A stretch of 64,000 nucleotides of DNA. It comes from Ignelater luminosus. Taxonomy: Eukaryota; Arthropoda; Insecta; Coleoptera; Elateridae. The stretch spans positions 1-64,000 of the forward strand of contig VTPC01004899.1 in the NCBI GenBank assembly GCA_011009095.1. The letters run 5' to 3'. The position numbers and the translations under genes are program-made. Below, piece by piece: positions 35,641-47,384 of this stretch. How positions within the stretch are numbered: position 1 is the stretch's first letter; each line of letters starts with the position of its first letter. The notes beneath the pieces are model-generated. The model saw nothing but the letters and a program-made list of their open reading frames with translations. It was not told the origin of the DNA and did no database searches.

Positions 35641-36384
35641 AGAAAGAAGATGAATATAAACATTCTTGTAGGAAATTTAAGTATCTTTTTAACGTATGAC
35701 TCACCGTTTCCAAGTTACAAGCGAAGAACCAAAAAAAGAGACTTTTCCCCTTTCTCCCCCAATCCTGAAGCGGCAGGGCTATGGGCGGGGACTTTTAGTA
35801 TGTTTGCCTTCTAACTACTCTTAACACATTCCTCAAGAAAAACATTTCCTCCCCTTCCATGTCCTCTACAACCCCCTTTTGAGCATTTATTGACTTTCCT
35901 TGAGAAATTACGAAATTTATCCAAAAACTTGGAATTGTTGTAACTTCTGACCCGTCGAAGATACATTAGTAAACTTTACATATTCTTGAAGAAACTTTAA
36001 TGCTCTACAACTTCCTTTCTGACGACGTTTTTTTAAAACATAAGGCTGAGGAGTTAGAAGGACAAGTTTTACGAAAAATGTGAGGCAAGAAAAAATTTTT
36101 CGAAAATTATCGATTTTTGCTGGCGAATATCTCGGAAACTATAACACATAGGAAGAAAATAAATATAAACATTCTTGTAGAAAATTTAATTATCTTTTAT
36201 TCTGTAGAGAATACTTTTTACCGTACGACGCACCGTCTCCAAGTTATAAGCAAGAAACCGGAAAGAGGGACCTTTTCACGGGAACTTTTAGTATGTTTGC
36301 CTCCTAACTACTCCCAACACATTCCTCAAGAGAAAAATTCTCCCCCCTTCCATGTCCTCTATAACCCTTTCTTTGACTGGACTA
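35622..36384 (-). repeat. Right terminal inverted repeat, second unit truncated
   Basis: This is the inverse of the left repeat. The outer unit spans about 36384-35886 and has small deletions. The inner unit starts near 35880 and stops at about 35622, in the middle of the ATAACACATAG...GTTTCCGA word, where coding sequence of the nuclease gene begins abruptly. Confidence 0.85.
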
Positions 36385-39300
36385 AAATATATTATTTCCT
36401 TTTAGAATTAAGTTTAACGTCTTTCTCTAACATAAAAATATTTAGTTTAATGCTCTGACATTAACAGAATTTATTTCGTGGAAACGTTAAAATTCTCTGC
36501 TACTCTTTTGTGGGCGGTTTTTTTAAATATGAAATTGGAGGCAAATTCTACCTCTAAATGCTCATTTTTCTCCCTGCATTTATGCTATTTTGTAGAGATT
36601 TGAAGCCTTATCTGATAACTTTACTACCTCTAAAGTTATAAATTGTGTCAGCTTGACAAGCATAAGTAAGGTTTGCAAACATCATATGCAAGATGCAAAT
36701 TCTCGTTATGTCCCGCTTTGTTTGCATTAGTTGATTGGATTGTCTAAACATACGATTCTTTCAATAACCAATTATCTGCTAGTTCAACCCTCTTGAGAGG
36801 TTGGAATTCGCATTTGTCACTTCACAACTCGAAAAAGTCTTCCGTCAGCTACTGTCAAGTCAACACGCTTTCGCGGTGTTAACCCTTGTGGGTATTTAGG
36901 ACTAAAGATTTTTTGCGTTTTACCGTAAAGTTGATACTTCTAATGAGGTGCAAAGCCTGAGTATAAATTGCGTGATTGTACTCTGTCTTCGAACTATTAA
37001 TTAATGATAATTCCCGGTAGGTCTGGATGTATCAAATTCCGTATTCTTGTACCTTTAGCATTTAGCCGTACTCTCTTCAGGTATTTTATAACTTAATTAA
37101 AATATCGGATTACCGATCGTGAGAGAAAGGCGCCCACACCTGTACACATGTAGGTATTATCGTTTTAATATAAGTTGTGCAAAAGTGACGCGAGTTCAGT
37201 GCACCGAATGCAGCCGATCCTGCTTATAAAATCGAATTAGTTCCTGATAATAGATTAATATCGCTACCTATTTTTATTATTTGTTTATGAAGAAACATTA
37301 TTGGCAGACCCCCATTGCCAATCTGTCGTCGCAATTATTTGCGAACATTATCTACAACTTTATCTTCGCACCACCGATCGTCTCGTACTGGTGAAAAACC
37401 TGCGAACACTCGTTGCTATTAACGAAAAACCTGTTTAACCAGTCACAGTGGTGAGAGGATCGTTAAATTTATTTGTCCATAGTAAATTAGATTACATGTC
37501 AAATTGTAACCTAACTGCCTTATTCTGAATTGCGATAAGTTTATTTGTTTACCCTTTATGAACAAGATTTGTATGTAATTAGTATTTATCTTTGTTGTTT
37601 GTACATGCTAAACATTATTAACGTAACGCTTTGTTTGAATTGTTTTGTTTAACAATAACTTTAATTAGAGTATTTGGCTCAACATATTATTTACATATTT
37701 CTACGAGCGAGAGCTTCGGCTGTATGCAACAACACCTGCAGGTGGTGATTTTAAAGCTAAGCTTCGCATTAATAATTGCCCCGTTTATTCCTGTTATTAT
37801 TTATGCTTCTATCATAACAGATCAAGGAATCTTATGTCGAATATTTACGGTTACTTTATTTTATGTGTCTTTTGGCTTCCTTGTTCCAGTACTGAATGTA
37901 TCGTGCTGGACTGTTAAACCGTAAATACAGATACGTTTCGTCCGGTTTTGTTTACCGTATATTTATTTGTTTTATGTGCTTTGTTTATCTGTTTCTAACT
38001 GTTTACCCAAGATTTTGATATGTTTCAAATGTGTAACCGTATTGCTGTAACCTTCTCCTGTATATTTATTAGTTTTGCAGTACGCTAATATACGTATTAA
38101 CTTACCTTGATCTTTTATTGTTTTTTGAGCATACTGATTTAATTGTAAGGAACAGCTGTCCAGAAACCAGTAGCGTCGACTCTCTCACACGAGTACCTTA
38201 TCTCAAGTTTACTTTATGATAATATGGTAAGTATCTTATTAGAGTGCAGTGCAGTCTCTATTTTATTTTTTTGTGTAAAATTCGAACCCGTGGTTCGACC
38301 CTGGGCCAACATCTTGCCAATTGACCCATATATGAAGATCAGCTGTAGGGTCTTCTATTAAAAACTATCGTCATGCAGCTAGAGCTGGCGCCCTATTAAC
38401 TTCAAGAACAGTAAGATTATTGTATCCCTTCTACCGCATATCGCTTGCTCTAAGTTTTATTAACGCACGACCTGTCTTCGACTGTAGAAAAGTTAGCATT
38501 TCAGATGGCGTACCTATTACATATATGATTACATTATCGATGGATCTCTAATTCCAGTTTTATCCGTAACAAGCTTTCTGTAGATTGTAGCGACAAACGC
38601 CCGACGGGGAGACAAAATAGACACAATGCACATATAATTATCAAAGGCATAAGACAACCAGCTAACTTGATCTAAAATCCAACCAAAAGTTATAATCTTC
38701 AGTTTTCAGTCAACATTGTAGCAATGGCAATTTTATAAGGTCAATCCATTAGTCATTCATTAAAGGTATTTTGTGTTTATGTTTGTAAATTTCAAATGCT
38801 TCCAAGACACCTAGTTTGTGTTTATTATTGCAAAAGTGTAAAAATGTAATGTAGTTGTTTGTGATCATAGAGTGATTGCGTTCTATTAAGTGTTTGGCAT
38901 AATTGTATTTGATTGGATATTTCTGTTTGCAACACCGTACATGGTTTTTGTTTCAAACGTCAAAATTCAATAAACAAGTGTTTAGCCAATGCACACGGAA
39001 TTACAAAATGGGCAGTTTAATCTGTAAATTGCTAATTTCATATATAATTTTGCTTTTAGTTGTTTAATCTGTTTTTCGTTGTAATGTTATTTTAAAATTC
39101 GCACTAAATCCCCCCCTGTTCTTCAATTTCGTTCGGATATTTGTTTTCTTGACGCGCAATATTTAAATTGTTTCATTAAACGAATGTTTGTTATAATGTT
39201 ATTTTAAAGAATTGATAACTTTGTGGTCTCGACTTCTGGGCTCCGGTAGACGTCCCTTTTGCTACTTTCCAATATCAAATTCCTGGAATCTTAGTCCCAA

Positions 39301-42300
39301 AAATTAAAGTCACACCGTTTCGATTGAGCCAGGTTTAAGCTGGTAAATCTACAAGTAAAATTTTCCATTGTCGCATAAAGAGTATTAATGTCTTAATCTG
39401 TTAGGGTGTATATCCGACTTTGTAACCCCACTTCCGTAAGTACGAACTGCTTAACAAAAAACGCAGAGGTTAGGCATTACGTGGATAGCTGTTGACTTGA
39501 ACCAACGTGTGGTAATTTTCGACGTTTACCTCTACATCCCCTAATTGGATTCAAACCAAATTAAGTGAAGCGATCCTCTTAAAAAAAAGAGATCGGACTG
39601 GAGAAATCGTAATTTCTTCGTGTCAGAGACGCGCAATAGTCGCGGAAGAAAGTGGTTTGTCTGCCAACAGCAAGGCTTATAAATTTCGTTATCGTGGGGA
39701 ATGTATAACCCAAATATAATTACGCTGGCGTCCTCCACGAAGCAGAAATTGTAGAGGGTAGGAACGCAACCATTTTGGCCCCGTTGGTGTAGCATCTGTG
39801 TGTATACTACATTCTGGAAGCTCCGCAAAATTTTAATAGTGCTTGAGACTCAGTGATTTTCGTTTATAAAATTGTGTGTAAACGCCTGGATTTTGTTCTT
39901 ATGTTTTTTTTTGTGATTAACGTAAAATAAGTGGTTGTTCTTCGAAATTCAAGTTTTCTCAATTATTGGATCTAGCTGCCTTTCGTCGGAAAACAGAGGT
40001 CTGCACATACCTTCTGGAAGAAAGAATACCTATATGAGTAAGAAAGAAAACCTGCTATGTTTTATTATATGAATTTTAATGTTTAAAGACTAGGAGAACG
40101 TCGAACTTTGTGAAATATTTTATACGAAAACTTTGCTTAGACAGGATCAGTTTCGTACTGTTTTATTAAATCATAATTTTTTACAAGTAACTTTTTAACT
40201 AATTTGTAACAGGAACGTTCCCAGGTAAGTTTAGCTGGTGTTTGATAAATTGCTGCAACAAAATTACTAACTTGGCAATCATTTCTTTGTTCTTAAATGT
40301 AAAGTTCAGTTGCCAATATCTAACAATTTATGGTCAAGTTTACCTTAGTCGGGTTAATTAATATTTGAATTTTGATCTTTTGTGTTCTATTTTAAAATTT
40401 TAACGTAACAGAATCATTTCGCTTTGTTTATTGCAATAATTTGTTTTTCTTATAGTTTGTTTCAGTTTTTATTATTTTATCGACTTTGTTCTCCAAACAG
40501 AAATTAATTTATGCCTCTTATTGATATTCTTTTGTAGTGTTATTTTGTTACTGTTTTTGTATTTTTGTTTGTGTGTGTTTGACTCATTTTTTTATTATCA
40601 TTATTGTTTTAATAAATGTAAGTAAGGTCGACTTCTTGTATTTTTGTTTTTGTAAGTGGATTTCTGGTCCAGTCGAAGCAGCTTAATTTCATTATTTTGT
40701 TATTTTGGCTATCAAAAAGCACGCAGTGTATATTCCAAATTTCAATTATAGACTAGATATCTTTGCTCAAGAGAGAAGTAAATATTGAATTGGCATTTCT
40801 CTCTTGTATCGTTTTAAAAGAAGGAAGTCTTCAGAGGACTTCCTTAGCAAAATTAAGTAAGACAAATCAAGTGCTTATACAGTGTTTATTTTGTGTATTG
40901 AGTCTCATTGGTGAAACGTCAGAGCGAGTTGTAATAGAACTTCCACGAGGTAAGTTACACACAGGGTGAGGTTTCGTAAGAGGCCTATATACAGGGTGTC
41001 GGATTCACGAGTAGTCGCGTGACCGACCATCAGAACCCTTCGATCTACGACTGCTGGCGCCCTCTTTTACGACCATCTATTAGTTTAATAAGAGTTTTGG
41101 AAAACGATGAGCTTCTCTTTGTGAGAGATTAGCCAAGTTTGTTTGAGAATCCACCCTATCTGCGGTATGAGCTACGGGATTTAACATCTATTACCATTGG
41201 TCTGGACGGGACTTGTGCATACCTTTGAGCACTGGCCCGTTACATCGTTTCAACCTACTTGTGGTACTTTTCAATAAACCCTACTACAAGTTGATATCGA
41301 ATCCGAGTAATAAATATCGGGTGTTCAGGTAGGTAACTGTTTGGAGTAGGTTATAACTTGTAATACGTTTGTTTTTGCTTAATGCATGCAAATTTCAGTT
41401 TATAAATTACCTTATCCAGTTGCTGTATTAAGTTGACATTTTAACGTTATTTATTGTCGATCACAGTTTTCATGCTAGAACAAAAAAAACCACTTACGAC
41501 TCAGTTATTTCCGTAATGGAACAGAAGTTAAAGAAATTCAAGAGTAAATATAAACAAAAATAACCGGAAAGAAAAAGCAATAGAGTTTATTAACTAATAC
41601 TTTATATTAACTATACAAATTGACAATGTCGAATTAATATGACACAAATCATAATGTAGTCAAACGTCAGAAGATGATAAAACATCATAATAGAATAAGC
41701 GTACATTGCTTAATAAACTTATATTCAAAAACGTCTAGTTTTCGAGATACAGGATGTTAAGGTTTTGCTAAAACTACCTTCTTTTTCTCATACCTCAATA
41801 ACAACATGAGATTTTCTGTGTGGTCTTTACTTAGAACTACAGAAGTTAAGAAATTCAGCGTCATTGTTAAAAGGTTTTTAAATGTTTACTTACGAAACAC
41901 TATACTCTACCCTAATAATATTTTTGAGACACTTTTCAACACAGTGTCCGTTAAGATTTCAGGACAAACAGATTATGTTTAATATCAAAAAAAGTTTTTA
42001 ATTCACTAGTGTCAATGCCAAGATTTCTTTAGAGTCCTAATGGGTTAGACTTCATTAATAAGTGATAGTTTTCCTTGTCTACGTAAAAGTTTTGATCCAA
42101 GTGAAGGTATCACGATGAAACCTTTTGGAGTCATCGTGTCTGTCTGTTAGTACTTGAGTGAGCCTGTGCTTGGTTCTATCCATAGGTTTAGCGTAAATAT
42201 TCAGCTCATAAGCTAAACTTAAGTTGCCTGTTTCTTTACTTTGTTTCTGAAAGGAAGTATGAGTGCATATTTTCGAAGTACTTCTCAACTATAAAATATT

Positions 42301-43159
42301 AAAGCATAATCGGGTAGAACTCAGGTTCGAATTTAGTTCAAGTAGTACTGACTGTAAACACGGGCATTAGTGATATCACCACTTACCCTAGAGACATATT
42401 GGATTGAAATTAGGATTAGGATTACAATGATACAGTGGACACTATAAATGAGAGGTTACAGTGATTAAGGGCATGCAATGTTTAAACAGTGCGTTGTGTT
42501 TGATGTGAGAAAATTTCCAAATCCCTTTCTAGTGATTGTAGATTGTATAATAATGTATTCTATAGTTAATAATGTTTATTTCTCAAATTTTCTAGTGTTT
42601 TGGATTTGGATTATTCTTTTGTAAGGAGTAAATAGTTTCTCTACTGATTTTTATTTATTTAATTTTTTCATAACAGCTTTTATTTGGTACGGGTTTCGAT
42701 GTGGCCACACACTGACACTTCTACTACACCAGACCTGGTAATTGAACATAGGTTGTTCCTCTGGTGATTACTTATTAATGTAAATAAAAAGAAAGCAATC
42801 TTGGTAAGTTCACAGGCCTGTGAGGTTATTGTAATTAGATTACACAAATCTGCATTAAAAAAATTTTCAAAGGTAATGTCTTAGTATTTCTAGATGCTAA
42901 TTCGTGGAGAGTAATTACAAAATTACATCACGAAAAGTTTTTCTGCATATTTTGATTTTCCACGGCATGGGAGGTGGTAAATGACAATACCGCTTTGAGG
43001 CACATTCCCTGAATATGCTGCTTTTTAAAAATAGTGTTTATAATTTATTTATCTAAACATTATATTGTAAAAGCATATTGGGAATACAGAGCTATGAGAT
43101 TTTTTCAATAACAGGGTCCAGCATTGGACAAAAAAAAGAATGACCCTTTAAAATTCCAT
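36385..43159. other. Long intergenic stretch, no gene supported
   Basis: I see no family motif in about 6.8 kb. The 97-codon plus frame at 37631-37924 is hydrophobic but unassigned. Minus frame 39541-39828 is also unassigned. A TGGCGCCC word occurs near 38386 and 41056 but no LTR could be recognised around it. Two ACAGGGTG motifs lie near 40960 and 40990. Confidence 0.4.
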
Positions 43160-43740
43160 ACAGCCCGGAAAAAATGTGCTTTGAAGAAATTTGGTTGACC
43201 CAAATAACGTTCCCGTTTATATAAAACTCGGTCTTATCAAGCAATTTGTTAAGACATTAAACAAAGAAGGTGAATGTTTCAAATACTTGGAAGAAAAGTT
43301 TCCGGGACTCTCTGACGCAAAACTGAAAGAAGGGATTTTTGTTGGCCCTGATATAAGAGAGCTCATGATAGATGACATCTTTGAAACAAAAATAAAGGAG
43401 GACGAAAAAGAGGCCTGGAGCGGCTTCAAAGAAGTTGTCAACCAATTTTCGGAAAACAAAAAGGACCCAAATTTCAAGAATATTGTAGAAGATATGCTAA
43501 CAGAATTTCATCTCGACTACTTTCCTTAAAATCTGGGTGCAATAAGCAAAGAGTAGGCAAAAAGATTTCCTTCGGGATATCAAGGAGATGGAACGGAGAT
43601 ATCAAGATCAGTGGAACGTCAATATATGATGGCGAACTACTGCTGGTCGTTACATAGGAAACAGCCACAAGACCATAAACGCAACAACAGAAGAAGAAGC
43701 TTTGGGGAAAAGAAAATGAGGCTCTACAACGAACTATAAA
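43160..43740 (+). pseudogene. Relic of a repeat-associated conserved protein of unknown function
   Basis: The frame at 43191-43529 reads VDPNNVPVYIKLGLIKQFVK, then FKYLEEKFPGLSDAKLKEGI and FVGPDIRELM. Downstream, after a stop and frame changes, come NLGAISKE and AKRFPSGYQGDGT-like text and then ANYCWSLHRK. I recall a large insect and cnidarian protein family with the order LPPLHIKLGLMK-FVK, F--LSDAKIKEGIFVGPQIR, HLD-FPENLG--S-E-GERFHQD and YCW-LKRD, often multi-copy and repeat-associated, with no known activity. Here a deletion lies before HLDYFP and there are stops after it. The N-terminal part is absent. Confidence 0.6.
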
Positions 43741-44140
43741 GATATTCATGTAAATATAATATAATACTTTAGCACTAATTAAAAATTACAGTTTTTTCGA
43801 TTTTGTAGTAAATAAACTGTTTTATGTCCAAAATGAGCGTTTTTCACTGATTCTGACTAACTTTGACACCATTCTATAAAAATCGTTATGGAAGTCCGTT
43901 TTGAGTTTAGCATATCAAAAAACGGTTCAAACAACTTTTAAAAGGTTTTAAAATACAGACCTGTGTTATTTAAGTTAATTCAGAACAGTTCGAGTTTTCT
44001 CTTTTCTCTTAGAAGTAAATTGCAAATAAATTGAGATTAATGTACAAATTTCTTGATAATTAGCATAAATTAACTCTCTTGCTTATAAATTAAAAAAAGA
44101 TATTCCCAACTTTTTTAATATTAAAGATACTATACTTATA
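43741..44140. other. Intergenic, no gene seen
   Basis: AT-rich sequence between the protein relic and the 2.4-kb element. Nothing recognised. Confidence 0.4.
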
Positions 44141-46519
44141 TACAGTGTGTCTCGTAAATGCCAGCAAAGCTTCAGGTAAACATCTTCTGTGAGTGCTTAT
44201 TGCAAATCTGCAAAAAGAAAATTTTTCCTCAGCTTAGTTAACATCTTTAACACTATGTAACGTGACCTTGCGTTACAAATAAAAAATTTTAAAAAATACT
44301 AGGATCCTTTGGTCCCAGGCTGGCTGACCTCAAAAGGTGGCCTTGAGCGTGGATTGGAATGAGGTTATACCACAATAAACACAAACAAAAGTTTAACGTA
44401 CGAATATATTTAATCAAAATATTTCACACTTATAAAAACAAAAAAAACAACACAAAATTGGGCGCCTTTTGTCTTTCAATAAAAGACCTTTAAATTTCAA
44501 CCTCAACAAAAAAAAGAAATTTTATGACTAATTATTATTTCAAAGTATAAAGACCGGGCCTTAATAATTTTTTTTAATGCAGTTTAAGAATAACTTTAAG
44601 ATAAACCCAAATTTGTAGCAAACATTGCTATCAAGCCTGTCCAGACTTATCGACACTGCATACAAACGCAAAGTAAAGATAAAGTTCTTCGAAAATATTA
44701 AAACGGATTTGAAATTTTAAGCAAAAGTTTAATGTTTTTTGCAAATTTATATTTAAATCAAAAACAAAAGCTTGAAGGAAACCAAACAAAAAAAATAGTA
44801 CAACCTGTGAATACTTTTAATCTACATGTATGAGTTTCTTTAAATTCAATCAACAGTACTACAAGAAAAAAAATTAAAAACTAACTAGTTAATTAATTTA
44901 CAACAAAAATAGAACACCCAAACTATTTCGGATACAAATTGAAAATTATTATTTCTTACCAGAATGTCTTCATGCTGTTTCCGATCGGAAACTGATGAAA
45001 CGGAAAATCCTAAAGTAAAGCAAATTGACACAAAAAAATTCAATTCAGATCCGAAAACTGACTATTTAAGAATTTAATCAAAATACATTAAGTGCACTCA
45101 AAACACAGATTTAGTAAAAAATTGTCGAACAGATAAAATTTAATGACTTGCAATTACTAATTTATATATCAATTGATAGGCCAGATTTAAATATCTCCAT
45201 CAGATCGTCTTCTTAACCAACTTTTCTTTTAAAAAGAATGGTTCTAAGGCAAAAACAATTTTTTAGCCGATAATTCCTTACTTCAGTTCCAAGCAATTAA
45301 ATTTTAAAACAAAAGAAGATTATTTATCTTAAAGTTACAGTTTTGAAAGTTTGAATACAGCATCTCTGGTCCGGAGGGACTGCAGAATCGGAAACCAGAA
45401 CTGATCGCATTAAACATCCATAACTGATAGGGAAGACTTCCAACCTTCTGACGGAACGATTCAGCTGACCCACCAGATGAAGAGTTAATTAACTTATTTC
45501 CAGGATGGTAGCTCCCGGAAAATAAAAAAGCTGGAGACCATAAACGTCAATCAAAAACGATGGAAACAGGAAATACAAAATAAACAAAATTCAACGATTA
45601 GAAATTTAAGGAGCAACTTTAACGCTGCTTGCTTCTCGTCTCGCGCAAGCCGTTCTCTGCGTTTCCCAGAAGTCGAATCAACCTATTTACACGTTCCACG
45701 CTGAACGCAGGAAGAAAATTAAGCAAATTTCAACAAAAGTAGGATCCTATATCCAGGGCTTTAATTAAAAATATCTGATTAGTAAAAGTAATAGAAAACT
45801 CAAGGAGAAAAGAAACCCGCAAGGGTAACCGTAATATACTAACCTTCAAGCGGATCAAAAAAGTCGCTATCTCAAATCCGGAAGAACATCTATTCATAAC
45901 CCTTCTAATCCAGAAATTCTAGAATACAACACCCCTAACGGAAAAAATATAATAAAACAGTTAAATCTCCACTGCGGGGAATTAAACTTCAATATTTGAA
46001 ATAAATATACCCAGCGTTTTACCTGCCCTAGAAATTAAAAATTGTGAAAGGAAATTTTAATTTAAAGCAAGAGCAATGCAAACCGGCAATAATAACATGC
46101 CTAGCTCTTCAGCCCTGAGGACAAACTAAAGAAATACGGGAACACCCGAAAGCGTAAACAACCAAATCTTATGTAACGGGAAAGAACAATAAATGACCGT
46201 TACAACTAATAAATAAACAGAAACCAAAGAATCGAATCCAAATGAAGCCATTACCAATTCAACAAATAAATCTGTTGAAACAACAATTACCTTGATAAAG
46301 CACAGAATCGGTGTACTGATAAATCCGATGAAATTAGTTGCCAGCAATTCTTTCAGGTTTTGACAGTTTTATGGTCCATTATCACTGGAATAAACTAGAT
46401 AAATCTTTGATTTCTTGCGATACTTTGGTTCCTGTATTCGAATAATTTTGTATTTGTCTGCAGCAACGTTGCCAAGGCTGCTACTTAAAGCTTTAATGGC
46501 ATTTACGGGACACCCTGTA
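44141..46519. mobile_element. 2.4-kb non-coding element with TACAG(G/T)GTGTC terminal inverted repeats
   Basis: The left end is TACAGTGTGTCTCGTAAATG followed by CCAGCAAAGCTT. The reverse complement of the right end is TACAGGGTGTCCCGTAAATG followed by CCATTAAAGCTTTAAG. The two agree over about 32 bp with few mismatches. The interior has no coding frame of note (the longest is a 73-codon minus frame at 46126-46347). I found no clear target duplication. The right end recurs at 25690-25846, and its outermost word ACAGGGTGT is scattered through the window. I read it as a non-autonomous DNA transposon of unknown superfamily. Confidence 0.65.
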
Positions 46520-47384
46520 GATATTATACGTATCTGAATTAATTTGTTAATCTTTTATTTCGTATATTGTATGCAAATGTTGGAGGAAACAGGAGTTGTA
46601 ATAAACCTATAATTACTCCTATTCTATTAAGGTGTTCTCTTTTTTTTTATTACTCCTTAATCACCCAAAAACGCACGACTAATTAGTTTGGTAAGTATCG
46701 ATGAATTTATTTACAACTGACTTAAAAAGTATATTACAGCAGATTTAGTGCTGTACCTAGATATTCCAGTTAGGATTAATGGATATAAGAACTTTTATGC
46801 TGTATAATTTTTATTCATAAGCTAAATCTACAGTTTATCCCTAATATTTGCTAGATGTAATGAAAAGAGATACCAATAATAATCTATACGGCGTGGAAGT
46901 ATGTAACAAATATATTATTTCAAGAACAAATGAAAATTAATGATGTAGAGTCATCTGCATTTTTTAATATCGCGCGTATCTATTTCCATTTAAGAAAGTC
47001 TAAAGAAAATCTAAAAAAGATTAATTTCCAAAATCAAACTGTTTTCTTCATTTTCCTGTTCCCAAACTATTTAGCACAAACATCACCTAATTAGGCAGTT
47101 CATCCATTACAATGATTAAAATTATGCTAACAATAATATAATACTAACATGCATATTTAAAGAGAAAATCTAAATGTAATGTAATACAGAAAATACAAAG
47201 AGTAAAAAATCAATTACAGTACAAATGTAAATACGTAACTTCAATTCTAATTTACCTAGTCACATCAAGCAAGTTCTGATTTATTATTTATATAATATCT
47301 ACTTTCAGTATGATTATTATTTCTCATCACTCCATATTTCTACTACGTATTAAAAACTAAGGAGTTTTCAACCCACTAATCAAG
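46520..47384. other. Upstream region of the Gr gene, no gene seen
   Basis: AT-rich, with nothing coding. The promoter of the following Gr gene must lie here, but I cannot place a specific element. Confidence 0.4.

Larger units (their letters stand above)
32480..36384. mobile_element. Long-inverted-repeat DNA transposon with XPG-like nuclease gene (probably Academ)
   Basis: The left end (32480) and right end (36384) are inverse copies starting TAGTCCAGTCAA. They are flanked by AAA on both sides, consistent with a 3-bp target duplication. The left inverted repeat runs to about 33540 and is built of two tandem units of about 525 bp (starts near 32501 and 33029, each opening AAAGGGGGTTGTAGAGG). 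The right repeat (about 35622-36384) contains the same two units inverted, with the inner one cut short. Between them on the minus strand lies a broken gene for an XPG/PIN-like protein with a Cys-rich tail. Academ transposons are known for an XPG-type nuclease and 3-4-bp duplications. The superfamily call is inference from memory. Confidence 0.75.

Noticed and set aside
37631..37924. 97-codon hydrophobic plus frame
   Set aside because: It looks like membrane segments but has no Gr landmarks, no neighbouring exons and no recognised family. I treat it as a chance frame.
38284..38312. GGTTCGACCC-like word resembling a tRNA T-arm
   Set aside because: No acceptor, D or anticodon stems could be built around it, so no tRNA is called.
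38380..41070. TGGCGCCC words that could be LTR primer-binding sites
   Set aside because: No matching LTRs, polypurine tract or gag-pol frames were seen next to them.
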